DNA from: Pseudomonadota bacterium
GTDB taxonomy: Bacteria > Pseudomonadota > Gammaproteobacteria > Burkholderiales > Burkholderiaceae
Reading direction: 5' to 3'
Length of the DNA: 8,377 nucleotides
NCBI GenBank assembly: GCA_023441105.1
Contig: JAEZQX010000043.1
Coordinates: 1 to 8,377, forward strand
Position 1 is the first letter of the stretch. The number at the start of each line of letters is the position of its first letter. Position numbers and translations under genes: made by a program. The notes beneath the pieces are model-generated. The model had not been told where the DNA came from and did no database searches. It saw nothing but the letters and a program-made list of their open reading frames with translations. Below are positions 1 to 6,435 of the stretch, piece after piece.

Positions 1-749
1 GCCCGCGCCCGGCGCTCCGGCTCGCCCGGCTCGCAGGCGAGGATCCGCTCGCCGACGCCGGGCGGGCCGAGGCCGGTGTGGATGTCGATCCAGGCGAGGT
101 GCCTGGCGCGGGCCGCGGTCTCGCGCAGCACCCGGCGCAGCGTGAGATTGCTCCAGGAGGGCCCGCTGCCGCCGAAGAACAGGCCGTCGGCAAACTCGTG
201 CTGGCCGCGGGCAACCACCGCCTGCAGCGCCTTGACCCCGGTCGACTGCATCAGCTCCATCAGCGCCGCTTCGGTTCCCGGCGGGGGCGGCCATTGCGCC
301 GGCAGCAACAGCGGATGGACCTGGCGATAGCTGTCGTTGCGCGGCAGCGGCTGGGAGAAGTCCTGGAAGTTGCGGTTCAGGTCGACGTTCTCGTGGGTGG
401 TGCGATGCAGGTGCGAAAAGCCGTACGGGTTCAAGCCATGGATGTGGACGATGGCCACGCCGGCGGCGCGGGCGCGGCTGCGCAGGCCCTCGTCCTGCAG
501 CGCGCGGACCTGGATGCCGTTGCCGGCGAAGCCTTCGATGCCGTGGCAGCCACTGCTCACGATCAGCATCTTCTGCGCGAACGGGTCGCCGTCGACCGCC
601 ACGTCCACCGCCAGGTGCTCCGACTCGCGCCCGGCCAATGGATGGGGATACGAGCGGGTGGTCAGGCGAGCGGCGTCGGCGGCATGCAGGAACTTGCGCC
701 GCGCCTGGGCATAGGTCGAGGAAAAGTACTCCGCTGCCGCTTCGTCCAT
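1..749 (-). CDS. DUF2817 / M14-like zinc carboxypeptidase family protein (partial, C-terminus outside window)
   Basis: The visible 249 residues carry the features of the DUF2817 branch of M14 metallopeptidases, which are predicted zinc-dependent carboxypeptidases or amidohydrolases, usually cytosolic. Zinc ligands of the HxxE type lie at H69 and E72, in a segment reading SSGCHGIEGFAG. The third ligand is probably H224 in DIHTGLG. A DLNRNF motif (residues 123-128, with R126) matches the M14 substrate-carboxylate-binding Asn-Arg segment. The catalytic glutamate expected near the C-terminus is beyond the left edge. Family members run about 350-380 residues, so roughly two thirds is present. The ATG at 749-747 is preceded by GAGG (761-758) at 8-nt spacing, which fixes the start. 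I see no signal peptide. It lies 31 nt downstream of the BenE-like gene on the same strand and is probably co-transcribed with it. The family assignment is firm; the substrate is unknown. Confidence 0.9.
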   Translation of the reverse strand, partial: MDEAAAEYFSSTYAQARRKFLHAADAARLTTRSYPHPLAGRESEHLAVDVAVDGDPFAQKMLIVSSGCHGIEGFAGNGIQVRALQDEGLRSRARAAGVAIVHIHGLNPYGFSHLHRTTHENVDLNRNFQDFSQPLPRNDSYRQVHPLLLPAQWPPPPGTEAALMELMQSTGVKALQAVVARGQHEFADGLFFGGSGPSWSNLTLRRVLRETAARARHLAWIDIHTGLGPPGVGERILACEPGEPERRAR

Positions 750-780
750 CCGCGTTGCCTCATGCAAGGCGACGGACAGT

Positions 781-2064
781 TCAGGCCGCCGCCTTGAAGT
801 CGTCGCGCTCGAGCAGGGCCGAGGCGGCGAACCCGAAGACCAGACCCCAGAAGGGCGAGCCAATGCTGGCAATCGGCAGGCCCGCAACCGTCACCACGAA
901 AGCGACCAGGGCGCCAAGCGAGAACCGGCTCTTGAAGGCGGTGACGAACGACGCCTGCAGCACGCGCAGCATGGCCAGGCCGGCCAGCGTTGCAATGAAC
1001 GCCGGAGGCGTCGACAGCATGAGGCGGGTGAACAGCGGCGCGAGCAGGCCGAAGGACAGGGCCAGGAGGCCGACGACGACGCCGGCGGCGTAGTGGCGCG
1101 AACGTTCGCCGGAGCTGGCGATCAGGGCGTTGGTGGGACCGGTGAGGCAGGTGGATACGCTGCCGACCATTGCCGTCACCATCGACATCGCGCCGCAGGC
1201 GACGGTGACCGAGTTGATCGGCACCGGATGGCCGACGGCCGACAACACCGCGATGCCCTGGCCGTTCTGCACGATCAGCACCGTGATCGCCAGCGGCACC
1301 ACCAGCTCGACCATGGCTTGCAGCGAGAACGCCGGCTGCTGCAGCAACGGCGCGGCGAACCAGCCATTGTCGCCGCTGCCGAACGTGGCGGCCGCCGCGG
1401 CACTGGCGGAGGCGTTTCCCGGGTGGGCGCCGACCCCGGCCACCACCAGCAGTGCCCCGACGATCAGCGCGCCGATGAGCGGTGGCATGCGGCTCGCGGC
1501 GGCGGGCCAGGCCGACAACGCCAGGAAGACCACGATCATCGGGATGGCGATCAGCGCGGTGTCGCGAACCGCGAAGACCAGGTCGGTGCCGAAGCGCAGG
1601 AAGACGCCGGCCACCATGCCCATCACGATGGCCATGGGGATGGCTTCCATGAGCCGCCGCACCCAGCCGAGCAAGCCCAGCACCAGCATCAACAGCCCGG
1701 TGGCCAGGAACGCGCCGACCACTTCCGCGAAGCTCAGGTGGGTGAGCGCCGGCCCGACCAGCACGGTCCCCGGGATCGTCCAGAAGAACACCAGCGGCCG
1801 CTGGTACGCCAGGCAGAACGCGATGCTCAGCAGGCCGTTGAGGAAGAAGCAGCCGAAGATCCAGGAAGCCAGCTGTGCTTCGGACAGGCCGCCAGCAAGG
1901 CCGACCGACAGGATCACCGCCACCGGACCGGTGGCGGCGAAGATGAAGCCGATCAGCCCGTTGGCAGCGTAGAGAGGACCGATGTCCGAGCGGAACTTGC
2001 GCCAGCCGGGAAGCGGCCGCGTGGCGGGCTCGAGTCCACCGGGGCTCGATCGCAGTTCAGACAC
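781..2064 (-). CDS. BenE family benzoate/H+ symporter-like transporter
   Basis: This is a 427-residue inner-membrane protein with about 12 hydrophobic segments, the usual length and shape for BenE (named for benzoate:proton symport; APC-type fold by family knowledge). Recognisable family segments are the N-terminal YAANGLIGFIF stretch (32-42), TIPGT (96-100), PMAIVMGMVAGVFLRFG (143-159), VQNGQGIAVL (265-274) and the half-helix motif TGPTNALI (308-315). The start is a GTG at 2064-2062. It overlaps the DUF1840 stop by 8 nt, and only a distant AGGGA (2080-2076) lies upstream, so translational coupling is likely. No other start codon fits before the first membrane segment. Residues 213-233 form an Ala/Gly-rich loop that looks expanded. 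There are no ben/cat aromatic-degradation genes nearby, so benzoate is only the family label and I withhold the benE symbol. Substrate unknown; an organic or aromatic acid is the reasonable guess. Confidence 0.92.
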   Translation of the reverse strand: MSELRSSPGGLEPATRPLPGWRKFRSDIGPLYAANGLIGFIFAATGPVAVILSVGLAGGLSEAQLASWIFGCFFLNGLLSIAFCLAYQRPLVFFWTIPGTVLVGPALTHLSFAEVVGAFLATGLLMLVLGLLGWVRRLMEAIPMAIVMGMVAGVFLRFGTDLVFAVRDTALIAIPMIVVFLALSAWPAAASRMPPLIGALIVGALLVVAGVGAHPGNASASAAAAATFGSGDNGWFAAPLLQQPAFSLQAMVELVVPLAITVLIVQNGQGIAVLSAVGHPVPINSVTVACGAMSMVTAMVGSVSTCLTGPTNALIASSGERSRHYAAGVVVGLLALSFGLLAPLFTRLMLSTPPAFIATLAGLAMLRVLQASFVTAFKSRFSLGALVAFVVTVAGLPIASIGSPFWGLVFGFAASALLERDDFKAAA

Positions 2065-2407
2065 CCCAGGTGATGTCCCTGCCGGCTTTGTGCGATACCT
2101 TGAGCATCTCGATGAGCGGGTAGACGCGCTGGCAGATGCCGATCAGGTGCGGATCGTCGTCGACCTGGTCCGCAGCCGCCTCCTTCTCCGGCGGCGGCAT
2201 CCCCTTGACCTTGTTCCTGGCGGCTGCGGCGAGCTCCAGCTCGCGCTTGCAGGCCGCCTCCAGCGCGGCGATGGCGCCGGGCATCTGGTCGACCGTGATG
2301 ATGCCTTTGGGATCAGGAGTCTTACCGATCAGCGGCAACACCTTCTTGCCGACATCGGCCGTCATGATCACGCTGCCGGTGGCACGGCTCTTGAATTCGA
2401 AAAGCAT
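2057..2407 (-). CDS. DUF1840 domain-containing protein
   Basis: This small soluble protein of 116 residues matches the DUF1840 family over its whole length. It starts MLFEFKSRATGSVIM, has a middle segment MPGAIAALEAA (42-52) and ends with QRVYPLIEMLK (93-103) followed by DITWGV. Charged residues and Pro are concentrated around 70-85 (PPPEKEAAADQVDDD), a probable flexible linker. Function is unknown; the family is known mainly from beta- and gammaproteobacteria. The ATG at 2407-2405 is chosen because AGGAG (2418-2414) sits 6 nt upstream. The open frame continues far upstream, but that extension is antisense to the lipoprotein gene and has no similar support. It is the first gene of the leftward cluster. 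Its stop overlaps the BenE-like start by 8 nt, and its 5' end faces the divergent lipoprotein gene across 39 nt. Confidence 0.94.
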   Translation of the reverse strand: MLFEFKSRATGSVIMTADVGKKVLPLIGKTPDPKGIITVDQMPGAIAALEAACKRELELAAAARNKVKGMPPPEKEAAADQVDDDPHLIGICQRVYPLIEMLKVSHKAGRDITWGV

Positions 2408-2433
2408 CTGGATCTCCTGCTTTGGCGAGGCAG

Positions 2434-2453
2434 CTACCATTATGCAATGGTAG
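2434..2453. promoter_or_regulatory. Perfect 8-bp inverted repeat in divergent gap (putative operator or 5' stem)
   Basis: CTACCATT (2434-2441) and AATGGTAG (2446-2453) are exact reverse complements around the 4-nt spacer ATGC. The repeat lies between the DUF1840 start (2407) and the lipoprotein start and contains the ATG at 2447. On the minus strand it includes CATAAT (2444-2439), a 5/6 match to a sigma-70 -10 box, but no convincing -35 element lies at the right distance. It is far more AT-rich than its surroundings. It could be a dimeric-repressor operator controlling both divergent units, or an RNA stem at the 5' end of the lipoprotein message. The symmetry is seen directly; the role is inferred. 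Confidence 0.5.
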
Positions 2454-3040
2454 ACATTGCTGTGGCGGGCGCCGGCCGCGTCTGGCGCGTCCTGCTGGCG
2501 GCCCTCGCCGCGACGCTGCTGCTGGCGGCTTGTGCACCGGAGTATGACTGGCGCGACGTCCGCGGACCCGGCGGCGAGTACTGGGTGCAACTGCCGTCCC
2601 GGCCGGCGACGATGACCCGCCGCATCCATCTGGAAGGCCTCGAGGTCGAGATGACGATGCAAGGCGCAAAGGTGGGCGAGCGTGCTTTCACCGTCGCCAT
2701 CGTGCCGCTGCCCGGACCGGATGCGGAGGCGGCCGGCATGACCCCGGAGCGGATGCTGGCGGCCATGCGCGAGCAGATGCTGCGCAACATCGGCGCCGCG
2801 CCCAGCACCCCGGCGCAGGCGGTGGCGGTGCGGCTGGTCGATGCCGACGGCCGCGACGCCGGCAAGGCGCAGCTGCAGGCAGTGAGCGCCCGCGGCACCG
2901 GCAAGCATGCCGACATGGAGCTGCGCGGCCGCTTCGGCCTGTGGCAGGGCCATGCCTTGCAGATCGTCGGCATCGGGCCGCAACTGGATCCGCAACAGAC
3001 GGAGCACTTCCTCGATTCGCTGAGGCTGGTCAAGCGATGA
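2447..3040 (+). CDS. Putative lipoprotein of unknown function
   Basis: The 197-residue product starts with a basic n-region and a hydrophobic helix (about 12-27). It ends in a lipobox, L-A-A-C with Cys29, so it is a likely signal-peptidase II substrate anchored in the periplasm or outer membrane. The mature part is soluble and alpha/beta-like. It contains GEYWVQLPSRPATM shortly after the anchor, a charged helix around MTPERMLAAMREQMLRNIG, and a C-terminal LRGRFGLWQGHALQIVGIG segment followed by FLDSLRL. This pattern resembles PsbP/Mog1/DUF1795-like small periplasmic domains, but I cannot assign a family. The start is uncertain. The ATG at 2447 has only a GAGG 16 nt away; a GTG at 2462 would give a shorter signal peptide with the same lipobox, and neither has a good ribosome site. 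The stop overlaps the MFS start (ATGA), so the two are co-translated. Confidence 0.78.
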   Translation: MVDIAVAGAGRVWRVLLAALAATLLLAACAPEYDWRDVRGPGGEYWVQLPSRPATMTRRIHLEGLEVEMTMQGAKVGERAFTVAIVPLPGPDAEAAGMTPERMLAAMREQMLRNIGAAPSTPAQAVAVRLVDADGRDAGKAQLQAVSARGTGKHADMELRGRFGLWQGHALQIVGIGPQLDPQQTEHFLDSLRLVKR

Positions 3041-4305
3041 CCGGCCCCAGGACGACGCCGGCGGCAGATCACGCCGCGGGACTGTTCGGCGCCCGGCTGT
3101 TCCTGATCATCACCTCCGGCTACCTGATGTCGTATGGCCTGCGCGCGATCAATGCCACGATCGCGCCGGAGCTGGTCGGCGAAGTGGGCCTGAGCAACAC
3201 CCAGCTCGGCGCGCTGACCAGCGCCTATTTCCTCGCCTTCGCCTGCCTGCAGCTGCCGCTCGGGATCTGGCTCGACCGCTTCGGGCCACGCCGGGTGGAC
3301 GCTTCGCTGATGGCGATCGCCGCGCTCGGCTGCCTGGTCTTCGCGCTGGCCGACTCGTTCGAGACGCTGTGGTTCGCGCGGGCGATGCTTGGCGTCGGCT
3401 TCTCTGCCGGGCTGATGGCGCCGTTCGCCCTGTTTCGCATCTGGTTCGCGCCGCACCACCAGACCCGCCTCGCTGCCTGGACGATGACCGTCGGCACCTT
3501 CGGCGTGCTGGCGGCGACGCTGCCGGTGCGGGCGCTGCTCGCGCTGATGGACTGGCGCGGCGTCTTCTTCGGCTGCGCCGCCGTGCTGCTGACCATTTCG
3601 CTGCTGATGTGGTTCGGGCTGCCGCGTTCGCGCGAGCCCGACGGGCATGGCAGGCAGTCGTTCCTGCAGTCGTTGGGCGGCTACCGCGAGGTTGCCCGCA
3701 GCGGCTTCTTCTGGCGGATGGTGGTGATGAGCGGTGCGGTGCAGGGCTGCTTCATCGCGATGCAGACGCTGTGGCTGGGACCCTGGTTCACCCGCGTGCT
3801 GCAGATGACGCCGCAGCAATCGGCGGGCTGGTTGTTCGTCTTCAACACCACCTTGCTGGGCGCCTACCTGCTGGTCGGCTACCTGGCACCGCGGGTCGGG
3901 CCGCAGGAGTCGGCGACGGTGCGGGTGGCGGCGGTCGGCGCGTTGCTGGTGGCGTCGCTGGTCGGCTTCATCGCCGTCTTCCCGGCAGTGGCAGGCGTCT
4001 GGTGCTGGCTGGCGCTGGCCGTGGTCGCCACCGTCTTCACGCCGCTGCAGGCGCGGGTCGGCATGAGCTTTCCCAAGCAGCTGGCCGGCCGCGCCCTGAC
4101 CGCCTACAACCTCGTGCTGTTCGTGGCCGTGTTCATCGTTCAGGCGGGGCTCGGGGTGGTGCTCGACCAGTTGATCGCCGGTGGCATGGACGCTGTGACC
4201 GCGTTCCGCACCGGCATCGGCGGGATCGCACTGCTGCAGCTCGCCGCCTGGGTGCTGTTCGTCTTCTGGCCGGCACGGGCGGTGTCCCCGGCCGTCGCGT
4301 CATGA
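3037..4305 (+). CDS. MFS transporter
   Basis: This is a 422-residue major facilitator superfamily permease with about 12 hydrophobic segments. The signature motif A lies in the loop after the second helix (GIWLDRFGPRRV, 76-87). A following FARAMLGVGFSAG stretch (113-125) fits the R-x-x-x-G-x-G pattern of helix 4. A polar central loop at about 196-224 separates the two halves. The start ATG (3037-3039) overlaps the lipoprotein TGA in an ATGA arrangement, with GAGG (3022-3025) 11 nt upstream, which indicates translational coupling. The longer open frame upstream lies inside the lipoprotein gene and is rejected. The C-terminus meets the convergent EamA gene, and the last codon plus stop are shared. 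The substrate cannot be read from sequence; the organisation resembles organic-anion or drug-type MFS proteins. I see no substrate-specific motif. Confidence 0.93.
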   Translation: MTGPRTTPAADHAAGLFGARLFLIITSGYLMSYGLRAINATIAPELVGEVGLSNTQLGALTSAYFLAFACLQLPLGIWLDRFGPRRVDASLMAIAALGCLVFALADSFETLWFARAMLGVGFSAGLMAPFALFRIWFAPHHQTRLAAWTMTVGTFGVLAATLPVRALLALMDWRGVFFGCAAVLLTISLLMWFGLPRSREPDGHGRQSFLQSLGGYREVARSGFFWRMVVMSGAVQGCFIAMQTLWLGPWFTRVLQMTPQQSAGWLFVFNTTLLGAYLLVGYLAPRVGPQESATVRVAAVGALLVASLVGFIAVFPAVAGVWCWLALAVVATVFTPLQARVGMSFPKQLAGRALTAYNLVLFVAVFIVQAGLGVVLDQLIAGGMDAVTAFRTGIGGIALLQLAAWVLFVFWPARAVSPAVAS

Positions 4306-5235
4306 AGCGGTCGAGAAGGTGCGCACGCCCAGCACCACGCCGGCGACCAGCAGCGCCACGCCGGCCAGGGTGACCGGATCCGGCCATTCGCCGCGCAGCA
4401 GCCAGGCGTAGGCGAGCGCCGACAGCGTCTCGAAGACGATCAGCTGGCCGGACAGGGACGTCGGCAGGCGCTGCGCTGCGGCGTTCCAGAGCAGCGTGCC
4501 GAGCCACGACGCCAGCAGCCCGAGCGCCAGCATCGAAAGCACGAAGGCGACCGGGTCCGGCCCCAGCGGCAGACCGCGCGGATCGGGCGCCAGCACCCGG
4601 TAGTAGATGGTGGCCGCGGCCATGCCGCCCAGGGCCAGCGGCAGGGTCGCCAGGCCTTGCGCGGTGGCCCAGGTGGCCGCGCTGAGCGACGGCCGGTGCC
4701 GCAGCCAGCGGGCGTTGCGCAGCGGATACCAGGTCCAGCAGACGGTGGCGAGCACCGCGAAACCGGCGCCGGCCGCATAGCGCAGCGGGTCGCCTGCCGA
4801 TTGCATGGCACGCTGCATCTCGGTCTGGTTGACGAGCGCGATGCCGCCGGCCAGCACCAGCAGCGCCGGCGCAAGCCGCCGCCATGGCAGCGTGCGTTCG
4901 CTGAAATTGGAGACGATGGCGATCACCAGGGGGAGGGTGCCGATGATCATCGTCGGCAGCGGCGCCCCCGCCAGCTGGATCGCGGTTGCCAGCGTGCTGT
5001 AGTAGAGGATGTTCCCGACCAGCGACAGCTTGAGCGCCTCGCGCCAGTCATCGCGATCGAGGACCCGCAGGGCGCGGCGTGCCTGCCACCCGAGCGGCAG
5101 CGCAATCAGGCCGAAGGCCAGGTAGCGGCCGAAGGCCAGGACGCCGCCCGGGTAGTCCGGCAGCAGCAGCGGGATCACGAAGACGCTGCCCCAGATCAGC
5201 CCCGCGCCGAGCGCGCTCAGGACGCCGGTCAGCAT
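4300..5235 (-). CDS. EamA-type DMT superfamily transporter
   Basis: The 311-residue protein has about ten hydrophobic segments arranged as two EamA repeats (about 5-137 and 152-305), the standard drug/metabolite transporter size. The first repeat opens with GLIWGSVFVIP (12-22) and ends with PTMIIGTLPLVIAI (94-107). The second contains SLSGQLIVFETLSALAYAWL (260-279), the conserved helix-9 region with E269, followed by RGEWP. DMT members export or import amino acids, nucleosides or other small metabolites; the substrate here is unknown. The ATG at 5235-5233 is the only usable start before the first helix, yet there is no Shine-Dalgarno sequence in the 33-nt gap after the CoA-racemase gene. Expression probably depends on the upstream minus-strand genes. 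Its stop shares the hexamer TCATGA with the convergent MFS gene. Confidence 0.93.
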   Translation of the reverse strand: MLTGVLSALGAGLIWGSVFVIPLLLPDYPGGVLAFGRYLAFGLIALPLGWQARRALRVLDRDDWREALKLSLVGNILYYSTLATAIQLAGAPLPTMIIGTLPLVIAIVSNFSERTLPWRRLAPALLVLAGGIALVNQTEMQRAMQSAGDPLRYAAGAGFAVLATVCWTWYPLRNARWLRHRPSLSAATWATAQGLATLPLALGGMAAATIYYRVLAPDPRGLPLGPDPVAFVLSMLALGLLASWLGTLLWNAAAQRLPTSLSGQLIVFETLSALAYAWLLRGEWPDPVTLAGVALLVAGVVLGVRTFSTAS

Positions 5236-5268
5236 GCCGGCGACGGGTGGCGCATGCCGCGGGTCCGG

Positions 5269-6345
5269 TCAGGCGACGCGGTCGAAGCGGATGACCGCGC
5301 CCGGCTCGGCCGGCGAGCCCGCGTCGAACCAGCCGTTGGCGCGCAGGTGGGGATGCTCGGCGGCTTCGGCGAGATCCAGCACCGGCGACAGGCAGCAGTC
5401 GCGTCCGGCCGCGGCGGCGGCCCACTCGTCGCGGGTTCGCCGGCCGAAGCACTCGCCCAGCGCGGCGGCGGCAGCCGGCCAGGATTGCTCCCGGTACTGG
5501 TCTGCCGGATCCAGCTGGCCATCCAGCCCGGTCACCGCAAGCAGCTCGCGGTAGAACTTCGGCTCGAGCGCGCCGACGGCGCCGAAGCCGCCGCCCGCAC
5601 AGGCATAGGTACGGTAGAAGGGCGCGCCGCCGTCGAGCAGGTTCGCCTCGCGCTGCAGGCGCCAGCGGGCGCCAGCCAACAGGCCGTAGAACATCGGCGT
5701 GAGTCCGACGGTACCGGCGGCGATGCTGGTGGTGACGACGCCGCCGCGACCGTCGAGCCCGCGGCGGACCAACCGGGCGAGCACGCCGACCAGCAGGTGC
5801 ATGGCACCGCCACCGAAGTCCGCCACCAGGTTGAGCGGCGGCATCGGCTGGCCGGGCTTGCCGACGGCGGCAAGGACGCCGGTCAGCGCCAGGTAGTTGA
5901 TGTCGTGGCCGGCGCGCGCCGCCAGCGGGCCGCGATCGCCCCAGCCGCTCAGCCTGCCGATCACCAGCCGCGGATGAGCCTCCAGCAGCGCCTGCGGCGC
6001 CAGTGCCAGCCGCTCGAGCACCCCCGGCCGGAAGCCCTCGAGCAGGACGTCCGCCGACTGCAGGTGTCGCTCCAGCGCGTCCCGCCCAGCCGGGTTCTTG
6101 AGGTCCAGGGCGACGGCGGTCTTGTGCCGGTTCAGCAGGTCGAACTGCGCCGGCAGGCCGATCCCGAGCCCGGGATCCTGTGGCGGCGAGATGCGGACCA
6201 CCTCGGCGCCAAGCTGCCTGAGGACCATGCCCGCGAACGGCACCGGTCCGATGGCATGCAGCTCGACCACGCGCAGCCCGGCAAGCGGCAGGTCGTCGGC
6301 GGCCAGTCCGATTGCCGGCTCCGCGGCGAGGTCGGGTTTCTCCAT
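5269..6345 (-). CDS. CaiB/BaiF CoA-transferase family protein, alpha-methylacyl-CoA racemase (AMACR) type
   Basis: The 358-residue product matches the AMACR/MCR subgroup of family III CoA-transferase-fold proteins, which interconvert (R)- and (S)-2-methylacyl-CoA so that branched acids can enter beta-oxidation. AMACR markers are LAGLRVVEL (21-29), GHDINYLALTGVL (146-158), ADFGGGAMHLLVGVLA (175-190), GGAPFYRTYACA (239-250) and GALEPKFY (258-265). H147, D176 and E261 correspond in order and spacing to the His/Asp/Glu active-site residues of mycobacterial MCR (H126, D156, E241), so the enzyme should be active. The family core begins near residue 20; the first 17 or so residues are an unconserved extension. 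The ATG at 6345 has a weak GGAAG about 14 nt upstream and no alternative. The segment after GLDGRGG reads VVTTSIAAGT where racemases usually have an Asp-containing VVDAAM-like stretch, a local divergence. The gene follows comM by 90 nt and precedes the DMT gene by 33 nt. Confidence 0.91.
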   Translation of the reverse strand: MEKPDLAAEPAIGLAADDLPLAGLRVVELHAIGPVPFAGMVLRQLGAEVVRISPPQDPGLGIGLPAQFDLLNRHKTAVALDLKNPAGRDALERHLQSADVLLEGFRPGVLERLALAPQALLEAHPRLVIGRLSGWGDRGPLAARAGHDINYLALTGVLAAVGKPGQPMPPLNLVADFGGGAMHLLVGVLARLVRRGLDGRGGVVTTSIAAGTVGLTPMFYGLLAGARWRLQREANLLDGGAPFYRTYACAGGGFGAVGALEPKFYRELLAVTGLDGQLDPADQYREQSWPAAAAALGECFGRRTRDEWAAAAAGRDCCLSPVLDLAEAAEHPHLRANGWFDAGSPAEPGAVIRFDRVA

Positions 6346-6435
6346 GGTGGTCGATAGTACTTCCGGGACCCGCTGCAGAACCGCCCGCTCGAACGCGTCG
6401 ACCGCATCGCCAGTGGCCGCGGCAGCGGCGGGCGC

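Noticed and set aside
1093..2073. Long plus-strand open frame (326 codons) opposite the BenE-like gene
   Set aside because: The product is His/Arg/Gln-rich low complexity, as expected for the antisense frame of a GC-rich gene. The minus strand encodes a clear BenE protein.
1982..2446. Plus-strand frame running into the lipoprotein gene from 1982
   Set aside because: It overlaps DUF1840 on the other strand. The signal peptide and lipobox show that the real protein starts at 2447 or 2462.
2408..3007. N-terminal extension of the DUF1840 frame to 3007
   Set aside because: The DUF1840 family starts at MLFEF (2407) with a good AGGAG 6 nt upstream. The extension is antisense to the lipoprotein gene and is Arg/His-rich.
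4286..4350. Terminator between the convergent MFS and EamA genes
   Set aside because: I see no stem with a T-tract on either strand around the shared stop.
5231..5259. Repeated GCATGCCG near the EamA start
   Set aside because: Two copies of an 8-mer in GC-rich DNA are expected by chance, and no symmetry or spacing suggests a binding site.
4657..6357. 566-codon plus-strand open frame across the EamA and racemase genes
   Set aside because: It is antisense to two well-recognised families, and its composition (Arg, Gln, Gly, Ala repeats) is typical of a shadow frame.
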